A DNA stretch of 64,000 nucleotides, taken from Pampus argenteus. Taxonomy: Eukaryota > Chordata > Actinopteri > Scombriformes > Stromateidae. The notes beneath the pieces were generated by a model, which saw only the letters and a list, made by a program, of their open reading frames with translations, ran no database searches and was not told where the DNA came from. Below are positions 49,449 through 63,527 of the stretch, one piece after another; the stretch's first letter is position 1, and each line of letters begins with the position of its first letter. Made by a program: the position numbers and the translations under genes. The DNA is taken from the NCBI GenBank assembly GCA_036937835.1, contig CM072880.1:2791501-2855500 (forward strand). Direction: 5' to 3'.

Positions 49449-52269
49449 AATGCCTTTATTATAACAATGTAAACACAATTATATAAACCAACTATGCAAA
49501 CTGAGCCCCTTGAAAACAACGGCTGTGGATCTATGATTACACTGTGATCACACTCGAACCTGAAGGCAGACACACCAGCTCGCCTGACCCGTCTAATACT
49601 ACGACACCGAGTTTTTAGAGTAATGATACGGTGTAAATACTGACGGATGAGCCAGACAAATCACATCCTTAGAGGGTCACACCAGCACAATGTATCCACT
49701 GGATCTCAAATCTATGCAGAGGATGGTTATCTTAAGGCAAAAAAATTATGTTTAAAGCATTACTTTGACTTGCCAGGATACTGTGTGTGGGTGTTGTTTG
49801 TGTTTACTCTGTGGCTATATATATATATATATATATATAAAATGTAGGAAATGAGTCCCCATCAATACAAGACTTTCTTACGACTCTTTAGACTCTTTAG
49901 AAGTAAAGTCCACTAAAGCCAGTCCATCAATGCATTTTAATTAATTAAGTTTGAATCAAATATCTTCCCATTGACAACATTGTTTTGTTTGTTTGTTTGT
50001 TTGGTTGTTTACATTACCAGTGGAGACCCTGAAAGGAGTCTCGGTCAGGAAGCAGATAGAGAGCTGACAGGAAAATCATCGGCTGTTCATAAGCAAACAT
50101 CAGTGTACGAACTATTCAGGTAGCAGCTTCTCATTTTCAGCCGGCTCACTGGTTAAAATGATCATCTCAGCTGTCACGAACTAATGTTGATTCAAACTTT
50201 GAACACGATGACAGGACAGAGTTGCTCTTGTCTTTTGTGTGACTGAAGTGCTCCCTGCAGCCAGTGGCCACATTTGTCAGGGAAGAAACTCCACGATGTG
50301 ACATCTTTGTACAACTGAGAGTATTTCTGCAGTTCCAACAGTCGGCTTTTAAAGCCTCTGCTTTCATCAGGGCGCCAAAACAGGAACAATCACACAAAGC
50401 ATCAAATTGGATAATTACATCACTCAGTAATCAAACTTTCATCTGTGGCTCCAAATTCACTCCTGGTTTGAACAATAAATTTGGTATGTGACCTTTTATT
50501 TATTAGTCAAACTGCTTCAAACTTCAACAGTAAAAGTTTCTCATCTCCTTCAATACTTTTTAGCTAATTACCCAGAATCATTTCTTTGACTTGACATCAC
50601 CCCGTTAGACACTGTATCAACCTAAGTACCTGTTAGCATTCATAGCAGTGAATTAATAATGACTCAGACAGCAACAGAGCTCAGGTCCTCATTCCATCGG
50701 GATGAACCCCAGACACGTGGCTCAATCTCCGGTAATACCTGTAAGATCATTTTTACTGATGCCAGGTTGCCTCGTCGCCTTAGGTGCCGAGAGTGAAATA
50801 TGCCCCGTCCCTCAGCATGAGCTGTGTGCAGTAACAACTTTCTGATGTCGAGGTCTGAATAAAAACAGCTCCAACACAGACTTAGCTTTTTTTTTTTTTT
50901 TTTTTCCCCGAACAAGGAAACATGCAGCCTGGGGCCTGAGGCCTTGTTATTTTGACAGAGCTAAACCAACCTTGCTAGTGTGAGATTTCAAGATGACTTT
51001 CAAAGCCAGAAATCAGTCATTTATTTCCCTGTACGTGGCCAGTAAGACTAGAAGGTAATTCTCTCTATCTTTCATAATACATATTACAACAGTACTCGAG
51101 ACTCATGGAATGAATATTTTAAATAACTAGTCTGACAAGGTCAAAGTGGTCACTGTGTTCAATACCAAATGAATGAAAAACAGGTATCACATTTCAAACC
51201 CCTCGCCTCCCCTCTCACTGCGGTTTCTTGTCTTATTTCCAGCCGTCTGTTTGGAGCTGAAGAACTGACTGAATTTGAAAATCGTCATCTTGGGGTAGAT
51301 AATGGGAAACCCATGGGAGTCCTGTTGAAGTCTGGAGACAATGTAGTCTTCGCCTCACAAGTCAATCTTTAGTGAGAACGCACATGTGCTTGTCTGTCCT
51401 CTTTTTATCTTTTCAGCTGAGCTCCAAGGCCATCAAAACAGAAGCAAGGGGAAAGAAGACACTCTATATACAATGAAAACAACATTTTTGCCACTTAACC
51501 TGCAATAAAATCGTGACGGAAACGGTACAGAAGGCACTAGTATTTAATCGTATAAGGATTCAAAGATGACACAGACATCTGCTGATATTTTAAGGTGAAA
51601 TTCACTTTGAACAACTAAAGCACAAATCAGCTAACAGCTGTTGGTGTTGTACCTTGCTCAATTTGTTTTTTGATGATGTACTTTCTAAATATCCCATGGT
51701 AGCTAGCCAAATTTAAAAATTACACAACCTAACACATTTTCTACTGCAGCTTTAACAATATGGTATCTGTCCAAAACATCAACTGTTGAAGAGCAAAGAA
51801 AAAGGCCTCTTCCAAAGGACAAAATGTGTATGTTAGAAAAGGAAGAGATAATAATTCTTGCCAAAACTAGACCGCAGTGCAATATGGCCATGATATGTTG
51901 CATTTAATATTAGAAAGTCAACAATAGTTGGCCAAAAACAACAGAAGCATGACCCTTCTCAGTTAAATCGAGCAGGACAATATTTATAACACCTGTTAAA
52001 CTTTTTAAATTGTTGTGCTTCACTCAAATGAAAAAGGCAAAAAACCCAAAAACTTGTTTGTCTTGATAGAGGGAATCCAAATGGAGCCGATGTCAACGGC
52101 GGTGATGTAGTTAAGCTCACAGACAACAACAACAGAGGAGTCCTGCCTGGTCTTATTGCGAATTAAAGCAAAAAGAGGGAAATTCGTCAATGAAGTCGTC
52201 TTCGTGATTGAACTTTCACTAAGCCTACTATGAGAGCGAGAGGATACCCAGGGGTGGATTTGCCTTTTA

Positions 52270-52450
52270 AGTACTTAAGATGGTGTTCTTATCCTGGGCG
52301 AATTACAATTAGAGAAAGCAGGTAGAGGTTCAATGCGCTGGTGATGGACCTTCCTGGCTCCCGCAGAGAATGAACCTGTGACCTTTTGCTCACAAGATGG
52401 TCTTTCTGAACACTGAAGCACCCTGTAGAGTGAAGAGTGAAGCAATATGG
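52270..52450 (-). mobile_element. tRNA-derived SINE relic
   Basis: Read on the minus strand, a tRNA-like head contains a B-box-like aaggtcacaggttcattctc. It is followed by gggagccaggaaggtccatc and a tail aattgtaattcgcccaggat then aagaacaccatcttaagtac. The tail matches the fish SINE ending of the type 'TGTAAGTCGCTTTGGATAAA' then 'AGCGTCTGCTAAATG'. The copy is diverged and the A-box is poorly preserved. Confidence 0.62.
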
Positions 52451-53432
52451 CTTATAGCTAAACCACTTCACTCCACCTATCGTTTCCCATCATCTCACGC
52501 CCAGTATGTCAAACGTATGTCCTAATCTCATTCACCAATGGCTCATGTATTAATGGGGAAGTCTTAAAGACCCAAACACCACCTCACCACCAACCGCCTC
52601 CACATTGTTTTTCGCACTGTAACCCACTCATGACTTATTCATTGCGCAAACAAACACAATTCCTACCAGCTGCTCAGCAAACGCTCCTCAAACACTCCCC
52701 GCTCCAAGTCGCTTTGCAGTCCACGCTGCTCGCTTAATTGGTATTCCTACCTCCGAGTGTCATTTGGTCAGGCTCAAGATTCAAATCTACAATTAGCCTG
52801 TGACTGTGTGCAAGGGATAGAGTTACTCTCCCTGTCGTGAGACATGAAAGAGCTCCAGAGATCTCTGCCAGCAAGGTCAGGGTGACGTTCCAGTAGTCTC
52901 TCACTCTCTCTCTCTTAACACAGCTACACCAGGTGAGAGCTGAATACCAACTGAAGCTTTCCAGCTCTTTGCCTAGCATGAAAAAGAGATGTAATTGTTT
53001 ACTCTGCATGCACAGTCGGATAGCTAGGAGGGCTCATCCTTATTATGTAGCGAACGCCTCAGCAGAGACAGAGAGAGGAGAGGCCTGTTTGCCCTGGCTC
53101 CCCAGAGGGAGCTCTATTCAACAGCAGCCTGACGGATGCTTTTTGTTCTGAGGGTTTTCCACAAGCTAACAGCAACGCTTTTCTACCATCTAGCTGCCAT
53201 CTGCATTCATGAGACCACAGCGCTCTCTCTATTTTTTATTCTTTAAATTAAATGAAAATATACCTAGAAGGCATTTTCAGCTTGAAGAGTGGGAACCGTG
53301 TGAAGCATTTTAAGCTGTGATTTGAGATGTAATAAGTGGTTAGTTAGAAAGTTTTATGGGTGAATTTTTTATGCTGGAAGGAATGTTTAATGAGAGTGTT
53401 TGCCAGGGTATCCTGTCATAAAGGTACAATAT

Positions 53433-53454
53433 AACAACAACAACAACAACAACA
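53433..53454. repeat. (AAC)n microsatellite
   Basis: Seven AAC units. Confidence 0.92.
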
Positions 53455-53629
53455 TGTGCATAACATAGCAGCCCGTGAGCTGCCTGATGTTCACACATCA
53501 CATCATACAGTCCAAATATTCGCTGTTTCCAGTTAGCTTACAGCTAACATTTGCATAGTTAGTACATTGGCTGTTTGTGTCGACCAAACATGGAGTTCAC
53601 AAACAGTTTCACTATCTGTCTGAACACAT

Positions 53630-53655
53630 CACAACAACAACAACAACAACAACAA
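53630..53655. repeat. (AAC)n microsatellite
   Basis: About eight AAC units, roughly 180 bp from the previous (AAC)n tract. Confidence 0.92.
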
Positions 53656-56600
53656 TAAATAGACAGAGTTGCAAAATGGGAATATGATGCAGGATTTATG
53701 GAGATTTTAAACATTTTTTGGGGTCAAATAGGTTAAATAATAAATGCTACAGTGAACAGGGAGACAGAAAACATACAATAAAGATCTCGAGCCAGATTAA
53801 AACAGAATCTTAAAAATCTTAATGTCCTAATACTGAAGAACTGGACTGATAAGATTCATTAGTGACACTAGATGTTTTCAGACCAAACAGCTCTGGGGAA
53901 CTACACACCTTCAAGGGATTTTTATTGTAATCCATAAAGCCAATAGAGTTCACTGAAGTGATGCCGCCTGCACCTCTCATCTTTTATGTCACATGTAAAC
54001 ACGGAGGCGGCTGTGCTGAAATGAGTGTTGCTAGCAGTGATATCAATGTTAACAGAGCTAATGAGGGTTAGAGGCTCAACCATGAGCTGCTTACTCACAA
54101 CATGGAGGGGAACCAGGGGGGGGGGTCGGCACTACGCTTCTGCAACAATGCCGTCCTGGAAGTAGTTCCTCAGGTCCGAAAAAAACACTAATTATTGTGC
54201 AACTATTAAGGTAAGAAAGTGCATTAAAGTTACTGGTTATAACCAGACTTTCAAGTAGTGAAACTAAAAGTCTCTTCTCTGCCGTTCTATCAGAGAAGAG
54301 TGTTGGTTATGACTGATGCAATTCCTCCGTTAAGAGACCAGCTTCTTCAGCCCTAACCTGCTTCAATTTATTTAGTACATTTTGATGGATTAAAAAAGTA
54401 GTTCACTGTTTTTATTTCATCACTTTTAATGAAATATGGATGTAGCTGATATTTATAATAGATAAAGATATCATACAGCATTTATTTTAGACAGTCGGAT
54501 GAATTGATAGGCAGGGAAGAGTGAAGGCAAGAGTTGAAATATTTCATTAGGTCCAAAAAAAATGGGTTGCACTATCAAGATCAGTATTGACTGATTAGAA
54601 AATTTGATAGCTTGACTTTTACATTTACCAGTGATCTCTCCTATTCTTATTCTACAGAAAATGCAATTTGACCTTTAAATACTCAATTGAACCTGTGAAA
54701 AGGGATAAAATCAGTCATGTGGTGAGCAAGAGAATGGGATATGACAGCTGGTTAGAAAGAAGAACATCATTAGTTCCTGGCGATACGTCACAGAGATTTG
54801 TCCACGGCCTGATAATCCCGCTGTCAAAGAGGCAATATCACTGAACAGATGACACCACATTATAGCTGCACATAGGAGGAATTAATTAATATGATCTTAT
54901 TGTCATCTTGACGCAGAAAGTAGGAAAAGAGAAGAACATTATGATCGCCCCAGATCAGTAACTTGCTGATAGAGTACCCTTTAAATGCCTCTGATTTCTT
55001 CTATCTCTGCTGTCATTTCATAAATGCCGTCGTTTGTCCAACGTGCCACATAAGACAGCTACATCCCAGGGCCCTGGCCGCAACGGGTTTAAGGCTATCA
55101 GAGTGCCAACTGTGACATTTAACAAGTTGTTGTGTACTATTCATCTCGGGTTTTGTCTACCACACAGATGTTTCTCAGCACAGGCAATGTAAAGTCATGA
55201 TAAAAACAACGGTATAAAAAGATGCAAATGATTACCATCAAAGGACAGCTCGGCGCAGACATGACAGAGATATATGCTCCTTGGATATTAATTCACATTC
55301 AAATGCCAACAGCTTGTATCTCTCACTGTTTATAACAGAATGAGGGCAACAGTGCTTTCAACAGTTTCTTTTCTAGATGGAGCCCTGCTGCGGCACCCAC
55401 TGCTATCTGTCTGCTTGTGTAGTTTTTTTATGGCCAGCTAAATGTGTTGAGTTGAAGGGCTGCACAGTCAAGACTATGCAAATTGGTTTGCCAAATGAGA
55501 CCTCTATTCCTTTTTTTTTTTTTTATCTTATTCTTTTTTTCTTTCTGTTTATTTTTATGAAGTACGACAGTTTCATTTAAACATCTTTATTTGATATAGT
55601 GTGCACAGTCTCTGGTGCTAAGACATCTTTTTACTGAGGTAGTCAGGCAATGAGCCATATGTGAGTTTATTATCGATGGATTCTGGTGGGGAACAATTGA
55701 AGAACCCAACTGGTTCTGCTAAAAACGAGGTGAATGGTGGTGGTTGTATTAACAGCCATATTTCTGGTCACCTGAGGAATTTAAGCCTGATATTCACTCT
55801 GGTTTTAGCTCTGGCTTGGTCTTCAATGGGAAATACACAGCTCTTTAGCTGCTACATCCTCCACTATGCTCAGCAGATTGTCGCCAACTTTTCACTTGGT
55901 GCACTTGGCAGCTAGCATACAGTGGGTTTTTAGAGCTTTTCTGCTAAAAAACAGCTACCTGAACATGCTGATGAGTGCAATGTATGAAAGCTACAAACAT
56001 AAAAGAATTTCGCTCAGTGCTTTAGCATTAAACCCCTTCATTTGCAAGTCCGGCCAAGTCAAAATTCTCTTCAATTTTCCTGCAAGACACTCGAAAACAT
56101 GACATCCTGACAGCTCAGAGAGCAAGATATCCCGTCTATCGTTATCTAGGCCAGTACCCCTGGTCACTGTCTCCCTCTATGATCCTCCATTGAAGGCTCC
56201 GGCTAACAAGCAGTTGGTCATCCTTATTAGCTTCAGGTTGGACATTGCTGACGGTAGACTCTGTGACATGTTTCACCAAAATCTGAGTCAATGTTAGGGT
56301 TAGGGTTAGTTCCACAATCTGCTTTACACCAGCAGACCGTCCTCTGAACTCGACTGAGCTCACGCAGAGTTCTGCCAATTGGTTATTCAAATAGGAGAGT
56401 GAATGTGTCCGTTTCTGTACAAAGAGATCCTAACAAGTCATTGAGGTTTCTGTGAATGAAAAAAAAAAGAAATGTACGACTCCTGAGAAATCTGTTGAAA
56501 GCCTTTATTCTATTTGGTTTTATGAAATTATATGTTGAAATCAGGGAATGGAAATACTACTGAGGCTTTCTATTAGATTGTCAGAGTGCCTTGGGTCCCT

Positions 56601-57378
56601 TTTTTTTAACATAATTACCAGAAGACTTGTTCCATGATAATCAGATTTTATTTTATTTTTTTAATTGATGTATTATTCTCAAGGAAAAATCTGAACATTT
56701 CTGACAGCATACATGAGGCAGAAATTATGTCCTGGTGATAACATTTCTATTTCAGTCCCTTTAGCTTCCTGCTGTGAGAAATTCTCTTGCTTATTCTGGT
56801 AAAGAACTGGTTGACATTGTAAATCAAGGCCAGAGCTGCACCTCAGCCAATATTTGGCCACACCAAGACAGCGAGTGACTATATCCAGGAGTTGGCAGCG
56901 GTGATATTTGGAGACTTGTACTGTAAGCTTATCTGACATAAGCTCTAATAGCACAGGACCAATTATGAAGTACCTGGGATCATGTGGTGATTTCTAATGA
57001 CTGCTGAGATTGTTGGAGGTTTTAATCCTGAACAAATCAACTGTGCCTGTAATTCCAGCCCAAGTTACCGACTTCATTTTTGGCAAACACAAATGTCTCC
57101 TGAGAATAACTGAATTTTTGATTGGTTCGCAGTTTTTTTTTTATGAACACCTAATCTGTACCTGTCTTTATAAATGGAGGAACTCAATGAATCACACCAG
57201 ATTACATTATCACACAGTGTTCCACAAAACACAGAGGTTGGGAAATAATCCATTAATCAAATGAGATCCCTACATAATACCAGTCTGGTGTTAATAGGGC
57301 TATCATCAAAGGCACTGCCAAGAAACAAGCAAGTACACACCACCGCCACACTGAATCAAAGCAATATTTGTAATGCCT

Positions 57379-57410
57379 AAAAAAAAAAAATATATATATA
57401 TATATATATA
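57379..57410. repeat. A-run plus (TA)n microsatellite
   Basis: Twelve A followed by ten TA units. Confidence 0.92.
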
Positions 57411-59880
57411 GTTGATCTAAAGAAGATAAAAGGTTAGCAGTGAAGGCTAGATTTAGGGGCAGAGAATAAGCTCTGGAGCTTCAGTCTATAACTCGAACTA
57501 CCAATCTTTTTCAAAGGCCTGATGAAACATATCATAGGTTTATTATTTATTTACAGACTGAAAAAACAACAATTCGGTCCAGAAAATCAGCCCTTTGTGT
57601 CTCTATCTGGGTTTGCTGACTGTGTTGTGACTACCAGACCAACAATCTGAACATTTCAAGGTTCAACTGCAATGAAGTGAATTTAATTATGAGAAACATC
57701 TGTCATGCCAGGAGGAAATATTAACCGGTGAGACAAGTTACCTCAGACAAAAACAATGTTATTAGATTTTTCTTTTAAGTTTGAATCAGAAACATGCCGC
57801 TGCCAAACGGAAAAGGGTCATTTCACTTTTCTCTAGAGGTCTAGAAGAGGACAAAATGGGACGCTTGTCGTTGCATTCAAGAGAACACGAGCCTGAAGAA
57901 GCTCTGTGAGACAACAGTAATGAACCTACAACCATAACAGGTCACTTGCCAGGATATACTGTCTTTGTTGATGTTTTATTTGACACATCTATTTATCTGA
58001 CAAAGCAAGACATGGCACTTGAAAATATAATCGTGTGCAAAATTTTGTAGTATAGCTGACAAGATGATTTGATTTAGTCAAAGAATCATTTTACAGAAAT
58101 GTAAGACGCTGATTTATGCATTCTCCTGGCCAGGAAGTACAGGCTACATTTCACAGCTCGACTGTGGGAAAGCTTGCCAGCTAAAGCTAATGTTAGGCAG
58201 CAGTGCTGTTTCACACTTCTGCACACATTGCCAGCGACCTGCTGAGTGTTCTGCTGAGCTGAATACTGAGCTAAATTCACCTCGAACAATTATGCATTCA
58301 TTTAAGGCAAACACATCTCAATATGGCCACAACACATTTATAGAGCAGGAAAACAAATTCCATATGGAGATACACTGACATGTTGGGAATCATTTATCAA
58401 CACTGCAGGACCTGCATTGATTACAGCTAAGCATTAATTATAAGCATGTCATAATGTTGCATGAGAAGAGCCTGCAGAAAGTGTTCATTACTCTTTATGT
58501 CACTGCAGAAGATGTTTGTGTTGCTGCTTGGCTTCAGCTGGTTTGAGTGTAGCCAGGAAATTCCAGCTTATAACAGGTTAAAGAGTTTACTGGTGTACGT
58601 TTATACATCAATATTTCTAGATTATATATCTACTTATATGCCTATATGTTCTGATTTTCAGTTACGGGGCATATAGACAACATAATACATGGATACACAG
58701 AATGAAATGAAAGTATCTGCCTGTTGCTTGTTGCTTTTTTTTTAACACATTTGTAATGTTTATGCTTTGGAGTTCTGACTGAACTGAGGCATCTCCCCAA
58801 ATGCCAATTATTTCAGCTATTTTGGTTTCTTTCCATTACTCGTCATCCATTGGGAACATGCTAACACTCCAACAGCCAAGCTGCCAAGGGTGCAAAAATC
58901 ATGACATTTTTCTCAGGTTAATTATGTAAGATTTATGTATTGTCATGGAGATGCTCGCAGATTCACATGCCTCAGGATCCAATTTTGTACTACGCATGCT
59001 GATTAGAACTAAATACAAATACGTCTCAATGCATCTTTATGCTTTTCAGATCCGTGCTGCAGGTTACACATCACAATTGGAAGTCTTTCAATTGCAGCAT
59101 GAATGTTGCCATAGTTACATTAGTTTACACTGTCACACTCAACACACAGACACAACTAAACACATCTATTCATCTATATCTATTCATTTATATATTCAGC
59201 ATTCATCCATTCTGTTGCAAGCAGAAACTAGTGAAAACTGCCTGTCCTCCAGGGATGGAGGGTCCCGGCTCCTTTTAGACCAGAGCAGACTTAAAACCCA
59301 GAGGCGACAAAACACCAAAGACACTGTGATAAACACAGCTGCTGCCCTGCTTATGCAAGATCTGTCACCGAACAACTCCTGGACGATTCGCTAAACAACA
59401 TTCAGAGCAAAATGTTAAATAAGAAAGTAAAGACGTGTTACATCAAGAGGAACAGGACAAACCTAATGAACCCTGAGCTTGCATGAGGCCAAGTGATAAA
59501 CACTGGCTATCCCCACTGAATTTGAGTATTGCCAAAGGGGGTTACAGGGTGTTAGAAGCTTCTGTCTGACAGCCGAAGAAACGTCTGGGTACGTTTCGCT
59601 CAAGCAGTACAGCAAGAGAAAAGTTAAAACAAATGATATGACATTTATGCATCCGCAGTTGGATTTAAGCCGTTGTTCTTCTAAAACGGTGTTGGTACTA
59701 CAGGTAGAATAATTGTATTCTTATCTTGAGCACACTGGCGCCGAGATGAAAATAAAGTTTTCAAATGTTGAATCTTTAAATGTGGGTTGAGACTATTAGT
59801 ATGCATTTGCATTAGCAGAAAACATTAGCATGCATTTCATCATGTCAGACTGTCATAAAAACTGATTTCTAATTGAAAAG

Positions 59881-59883
<3 letters not shown>

Positions 59884-59925
<42 letters not shown>
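59884..59925. repeat. (TA)n microsatellite
   Basis: About 21 TA units, uninterrupted. Confidence 0.95.
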
Positions 59926-59927
<2 letters not shown>

Positions 59928-62419
59928 TTTCTCTCTTGCTGGTGGAAAATCAACACCAGGAGATAATTGTGACTTGTTTGAAAGGACACACATGTTTACC
60001 CTGAATGAATTAAGGTTGGGTGTTATTTGCCTTCCCTGTTACGTCAGCGTCTCAGTCGTACAAGCCCTGCAGGATTCTGATGAATATTTCAGTAAGAAAT
60101 TCCTGGTGCTGGTTTGTCTCTCAGCTTCACAATGAATACAAATTAATAAAGCTAACTCATAAAATGACCAGTTTAAAAACGAGTGTGCACTGTCCATCTG
60201 TTCTGTGGGGCAGAGCTGCACCTTCGCTTGATAGCTGCAGGCAATCTGACAAATCAACAACACCGATGGGAGTTGTTTTCTGTTGGTTCTTGGCACAGGG
60301 CTGTATTTCAAGAGGTAAGACTGGGATTCATGAGTTATGGCTCTAATACAGATAGAGAATTCTGGGCTAAAAATAATAATAATAATAATAAAAAAAAGAA
60401 AAAGAAATAGCTTTCAATCCAACCGACAGTGCTCATATTCTCAGATTAGCGAACACACTCAGGACTATGTTCGTTTTAAAAGTCTTGGCCCAGTTTCACA
60501 TCTTGAAGGAATACACTACTGCCTTTACCAAAAACCCAATTTCCCAACTGAAAACTAAATGTATTTCTTCCTTTCTGTAGGTAGTTTCAACATTTGTGAC
60601 CCAGATATGTTTAAGAGTGTAAATCGGATACTCCAGTGTGTGATATAAGCTCCATTTCTGCTCTTTGAGCAGCACTAGCAGGCTGATAACCGATGAGAGT
60701 CAAACCCCATTCTATCTGCTGGGGTCACATTGTCTCATTAATTGCTTATGAGTTATCGCTATACATATGTGAAACAGCTGGGGGCCATTACGATTTGGTC
60801 GGAAATAATACTCTAAAGAGCTCAGCGCTGTGTAAGTCTTGTGTGTGTGTGTGTAGTTGTCTATCAGCTGTATTGGAGATAGTTTTTTCCTCCAAACAAA
60901 ATGAAAACCTAAACGGTTTCCTTCCTCTCTTATCGTCAAGCACAACAAGGCAGGTGACTCATTAACATTCCCCGGCCACCACGGGATTAAAAGCTTTGCA
61001 GGTTAAAAAAACGTGCCGTAATCAAATTATTCAAATGACCCTTACTTGGTTTCGACCTTCATAGCACCATTTCGGAGACAATTACACCAAGCGAGTTGTG
61101 CCTGAAACCATTTCATATCAGAGGGAAAGTGAGAAAAAAAAGACAAGAGAAAATGGTGAAGGGAGCAATTGGAGCAAAAGATACTGAACACAAAACGTCT
61201 AAATGTGGAGATAATTAAAATGGTTAGCTCAAAGATGTATTTTTCCCCCAGCAGTGGATAAGATGGATCCACATGCTGTGAAAAGGGAATATGATATCTT
61301 TGTGGGATATTTCCTTCACAGCAGGCCTGCAAACTTGAAGCTTAGAATCCTTGAAACATTTCTTTTATCCACGTTTGTTTTAGTAAAAAGTACGTGCTGT
61401 GTAAAGTAGCTAATATATCCGCTTGTGCATGTGTATTGTATAGTTGACATCAGAGAGTCTGCACGCAACAGCGAGTAAAACAAGCGGGAAAAATCCTGAG
61501 GATTTACTCTCAACGTTTCACTGTTTTTACAATTAGCGGCGCTGCTTTTAATAAAGAAACGCACAGACAGGAAGCTGCCCCGCTCGCTCAGACCGCCTCT
61601 ATTCATCTGTCTACATCCTGCAGTACAGCCAATTACCAAAAAAGGTGTGTGTGTGTATGTGTGTGTTTGTGTTTTCTCTGATGTGATTGCTTTGTGTTTC
61701 TCCTGGCACTTGGAGTAAATTTAAGAAACAATCTACTGAACATCTCATCATTTCTGAGCAGCGCTCCTGTTGGCCTCCAGGTAATTAGCACTGGGCTTAG
61801 TGAGGGAAGCCAGCATGGCCCACCATCACCCATGATAAATATTGACTTAGTCATACTCCGTCTTCTGCACAGATAATTAAAGTGTGGACTGTTTATTTTT
61901 CTGGAGCTGCCAACTTGAATATGACGCCCCATGTTAATCAACACCCACCGTGTTTTCTGTGCATATGAGCACCACCCCTGCCCCCCTTCAATGGGAAATA
62001 ACTCAGAAGTGTGAGTGTTTGTGTATAGTAATGTTCTGCAATAATTGTGTGAGCCAGTGATTTAAACCTTCAGGGTTCAGGATATTTTTTTTTTTTGCAA
62101 ATTGTAGTCAATGTTCATATTTATTTTTGGTTCAGGGTTAAAATTAAAGTTCACTACTTTAGTTTTGGTACAATACGTGAGATTATTAGTGGATGATTTG
62201 GTAACTTGGTGCATGTTCCCCATGGTTTGCTCCCAGTTGAACCTCTTTTCATTCACCAGCTAGCTGCTAGCAAATAAAACCTGGTTTAGCTAAAAGATTC
62301 AGCTTGCAGCTGTAATCAAGGTCGTTCCCAGCACAAATCACTCGAGTTTGTTTGGGGCTGGAAGGAGTTAAAGTCTTTAAAGAGTCTTGGTACAATCGTT
62401 TTGGTGACTAAACAGGGCA

Positions 62420-62580
62420 GGTCTGAAAATGCCAGATAAGTCAAGCACAGAAACAAATGGTTTTCGCCAGTTTGTTGTAGATAGATTGACCTCAAACCCA
62501 TTAAACACCTTTGGCATGAACTGTTAACCGTTACCACGACTTATCGTAGAGCATCAACCGCCAACTTCACTAATGCCTTT
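62420..62580 (+). mobile_element. Tc1/mariner-like transposon relic
   Basis: acctcaaacccattaaacac followed by ctttggcatgaactg and, further on, catcaaccgccaacttcactaatgc matches the fish Tc1-like transposase region PDLNPIEHLWDEL to LTNAL. The upstream tggttttcgccagtttgttg corresponds to the preceding part. Only the C-terminal region remains and the frame is broken. It is the same family region as the relic at 31470-31705 and keeps the part that copy has lost. Confidence 0.6.
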
Positions 62581-63221
62581 AAATCCAGCCAGGGTCCAAC
62601 ATCCTGCAACCAAATGTCTGCTTGTCTGTCCACACACACTTCAGGCCATCTTTCATGCTAAATATCTAAATACATTAAACCACTGCATTTAACTGTATTC
62701 TGGTAGATTATTCAAGGTCTTTATGCCTGCTCCCCTACAAATATGACTTTCAATAGAAAGATATGGAGATATGTAATGCTGAGGAAAGAACTGAAACATG
62801 CAATCACCCACACACTCGCAACCATAGCAGAGACTGGACTGAACATATTGAATGTATACACCCACCATTATAGAGAAATATGTTCATATGTTCACTTTTT
62901 TTTTCTTTTTCCCAAATCTTTCTCATAAGTATCTTTTTTTTTTTACTTTTGTGCATACAAGATAGTCAATATTACATATATGATTGTAGGTATTATGCAA
63001 ATCTGTGCATCAAATATAATATCCTCTTATAGGAACTGAGTTTGTTTAATGATTTCAAATGAAATTGGATCAGTTTCGAGTTTCGATACAACAGGAAGGC
63101 TTTAGACCGACATTTTTGCTTTAAACCTGATTTTCACATAACTGGAGATAAAACTGTTAGAAATGGATCCAGTGCAAACAAACCCGTGTTGTATTTTGCG
63201 TGTTTGTTGTGTGGATTACGG

Positions 63222-63264
63222 GACGTCAGATTCCTCAGGTGATGTTGACATCTTGTATATAAAA
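63222..63264 (+). promoter_or_regulatory. Promoter-like pair: CRE-like site and TATA box
   Basis: GACGTCA (63222-63228) matches seven of eight bases of the cAMP response element and lies 27 bases before TATATAAAA (63256-63264). This spacing is that of compact inducible vertebrate promoters. A start near 63290 would be expected. No protein product can be named downstream, so promoter activity is inferred only. Confidence 0.3.
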
Positions 63265-63497
63265 CGGTGCCTGCTAAAGGCTTTGTTCTTCAATCATAGT
63301 GAGACAGGAAGGTGAAAGCCTGACACGAGTGAGTCGTTTAACACTAGAAGTCTGTATTCATAGAAATGTTGAAGAAGGGCGTTCAAACAAATCTTGAAGC
63401 TACTAGACAGCCCAACAAGATGCTTTGTTTCTCCTCAGGATCATCAAACTGCACTCCTTCTTCTTCTTCTTGTCTGTGTTTGTGGTTGCTGGGTAAT

Positions 63498-63527
63498 TGA
63501 GTCACACTGCTGTCACAGTGTGACTCA
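63498..63527. promoter_or_regulatory. Inverted pair of AP-1 sites in a perfect hairpin
   Basis: TGAGTCACACTG (63498-63509) and CAGTGTGACTCA (63516-63527) are exact reverse complements around CTGTCA. Each arm carries a consensus AP-1/TRE site (TGAGTCA and TGACTCA). No transposon sequence is evident around it. Confidence 0.45.

Larger units (their letters stand above)
35181..52260. other. Intergenic sequence with many microsatellites
   Basis: No gene recognised. Simple repeats are (CA)n 35561-35578, (TA)n 38264-38296, (GT)n 39269-39328, (TGAA)n 40123-40142, (GT)n 41268-41291, (TA)n 45953-45985, (CA)n 46109-46142, A-run 47359-47379, (GTT)n 47900-47924, (CT)n 49351-49444, (TA)n 49816-49839, (TTTG)n 49983-50004 and T-run 50888-50906. 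A small ORF at 44259-44405 and an exon-like stretch at 51243-51372 are treated under findings. Confidence 0.65.

Noticed and set aside
49166..49573. 135-codon minus-strand frame with long Arg/Glu run
   Set aside because: Produced by the (CT)n microsatellite.
56293..56309. Interstitial telomere repeat (GTTAGGGTTAGGGTTAG)
   Set aside because: Fewer than three full units; too short to indicate a telomere fusion.
58945..59394. 149-codon + strand open frame
   Set aside because: Low-complexity composition (His, Thr, Ile, Tyr), no recognisable domain, no splice or promoter context; likely chance.
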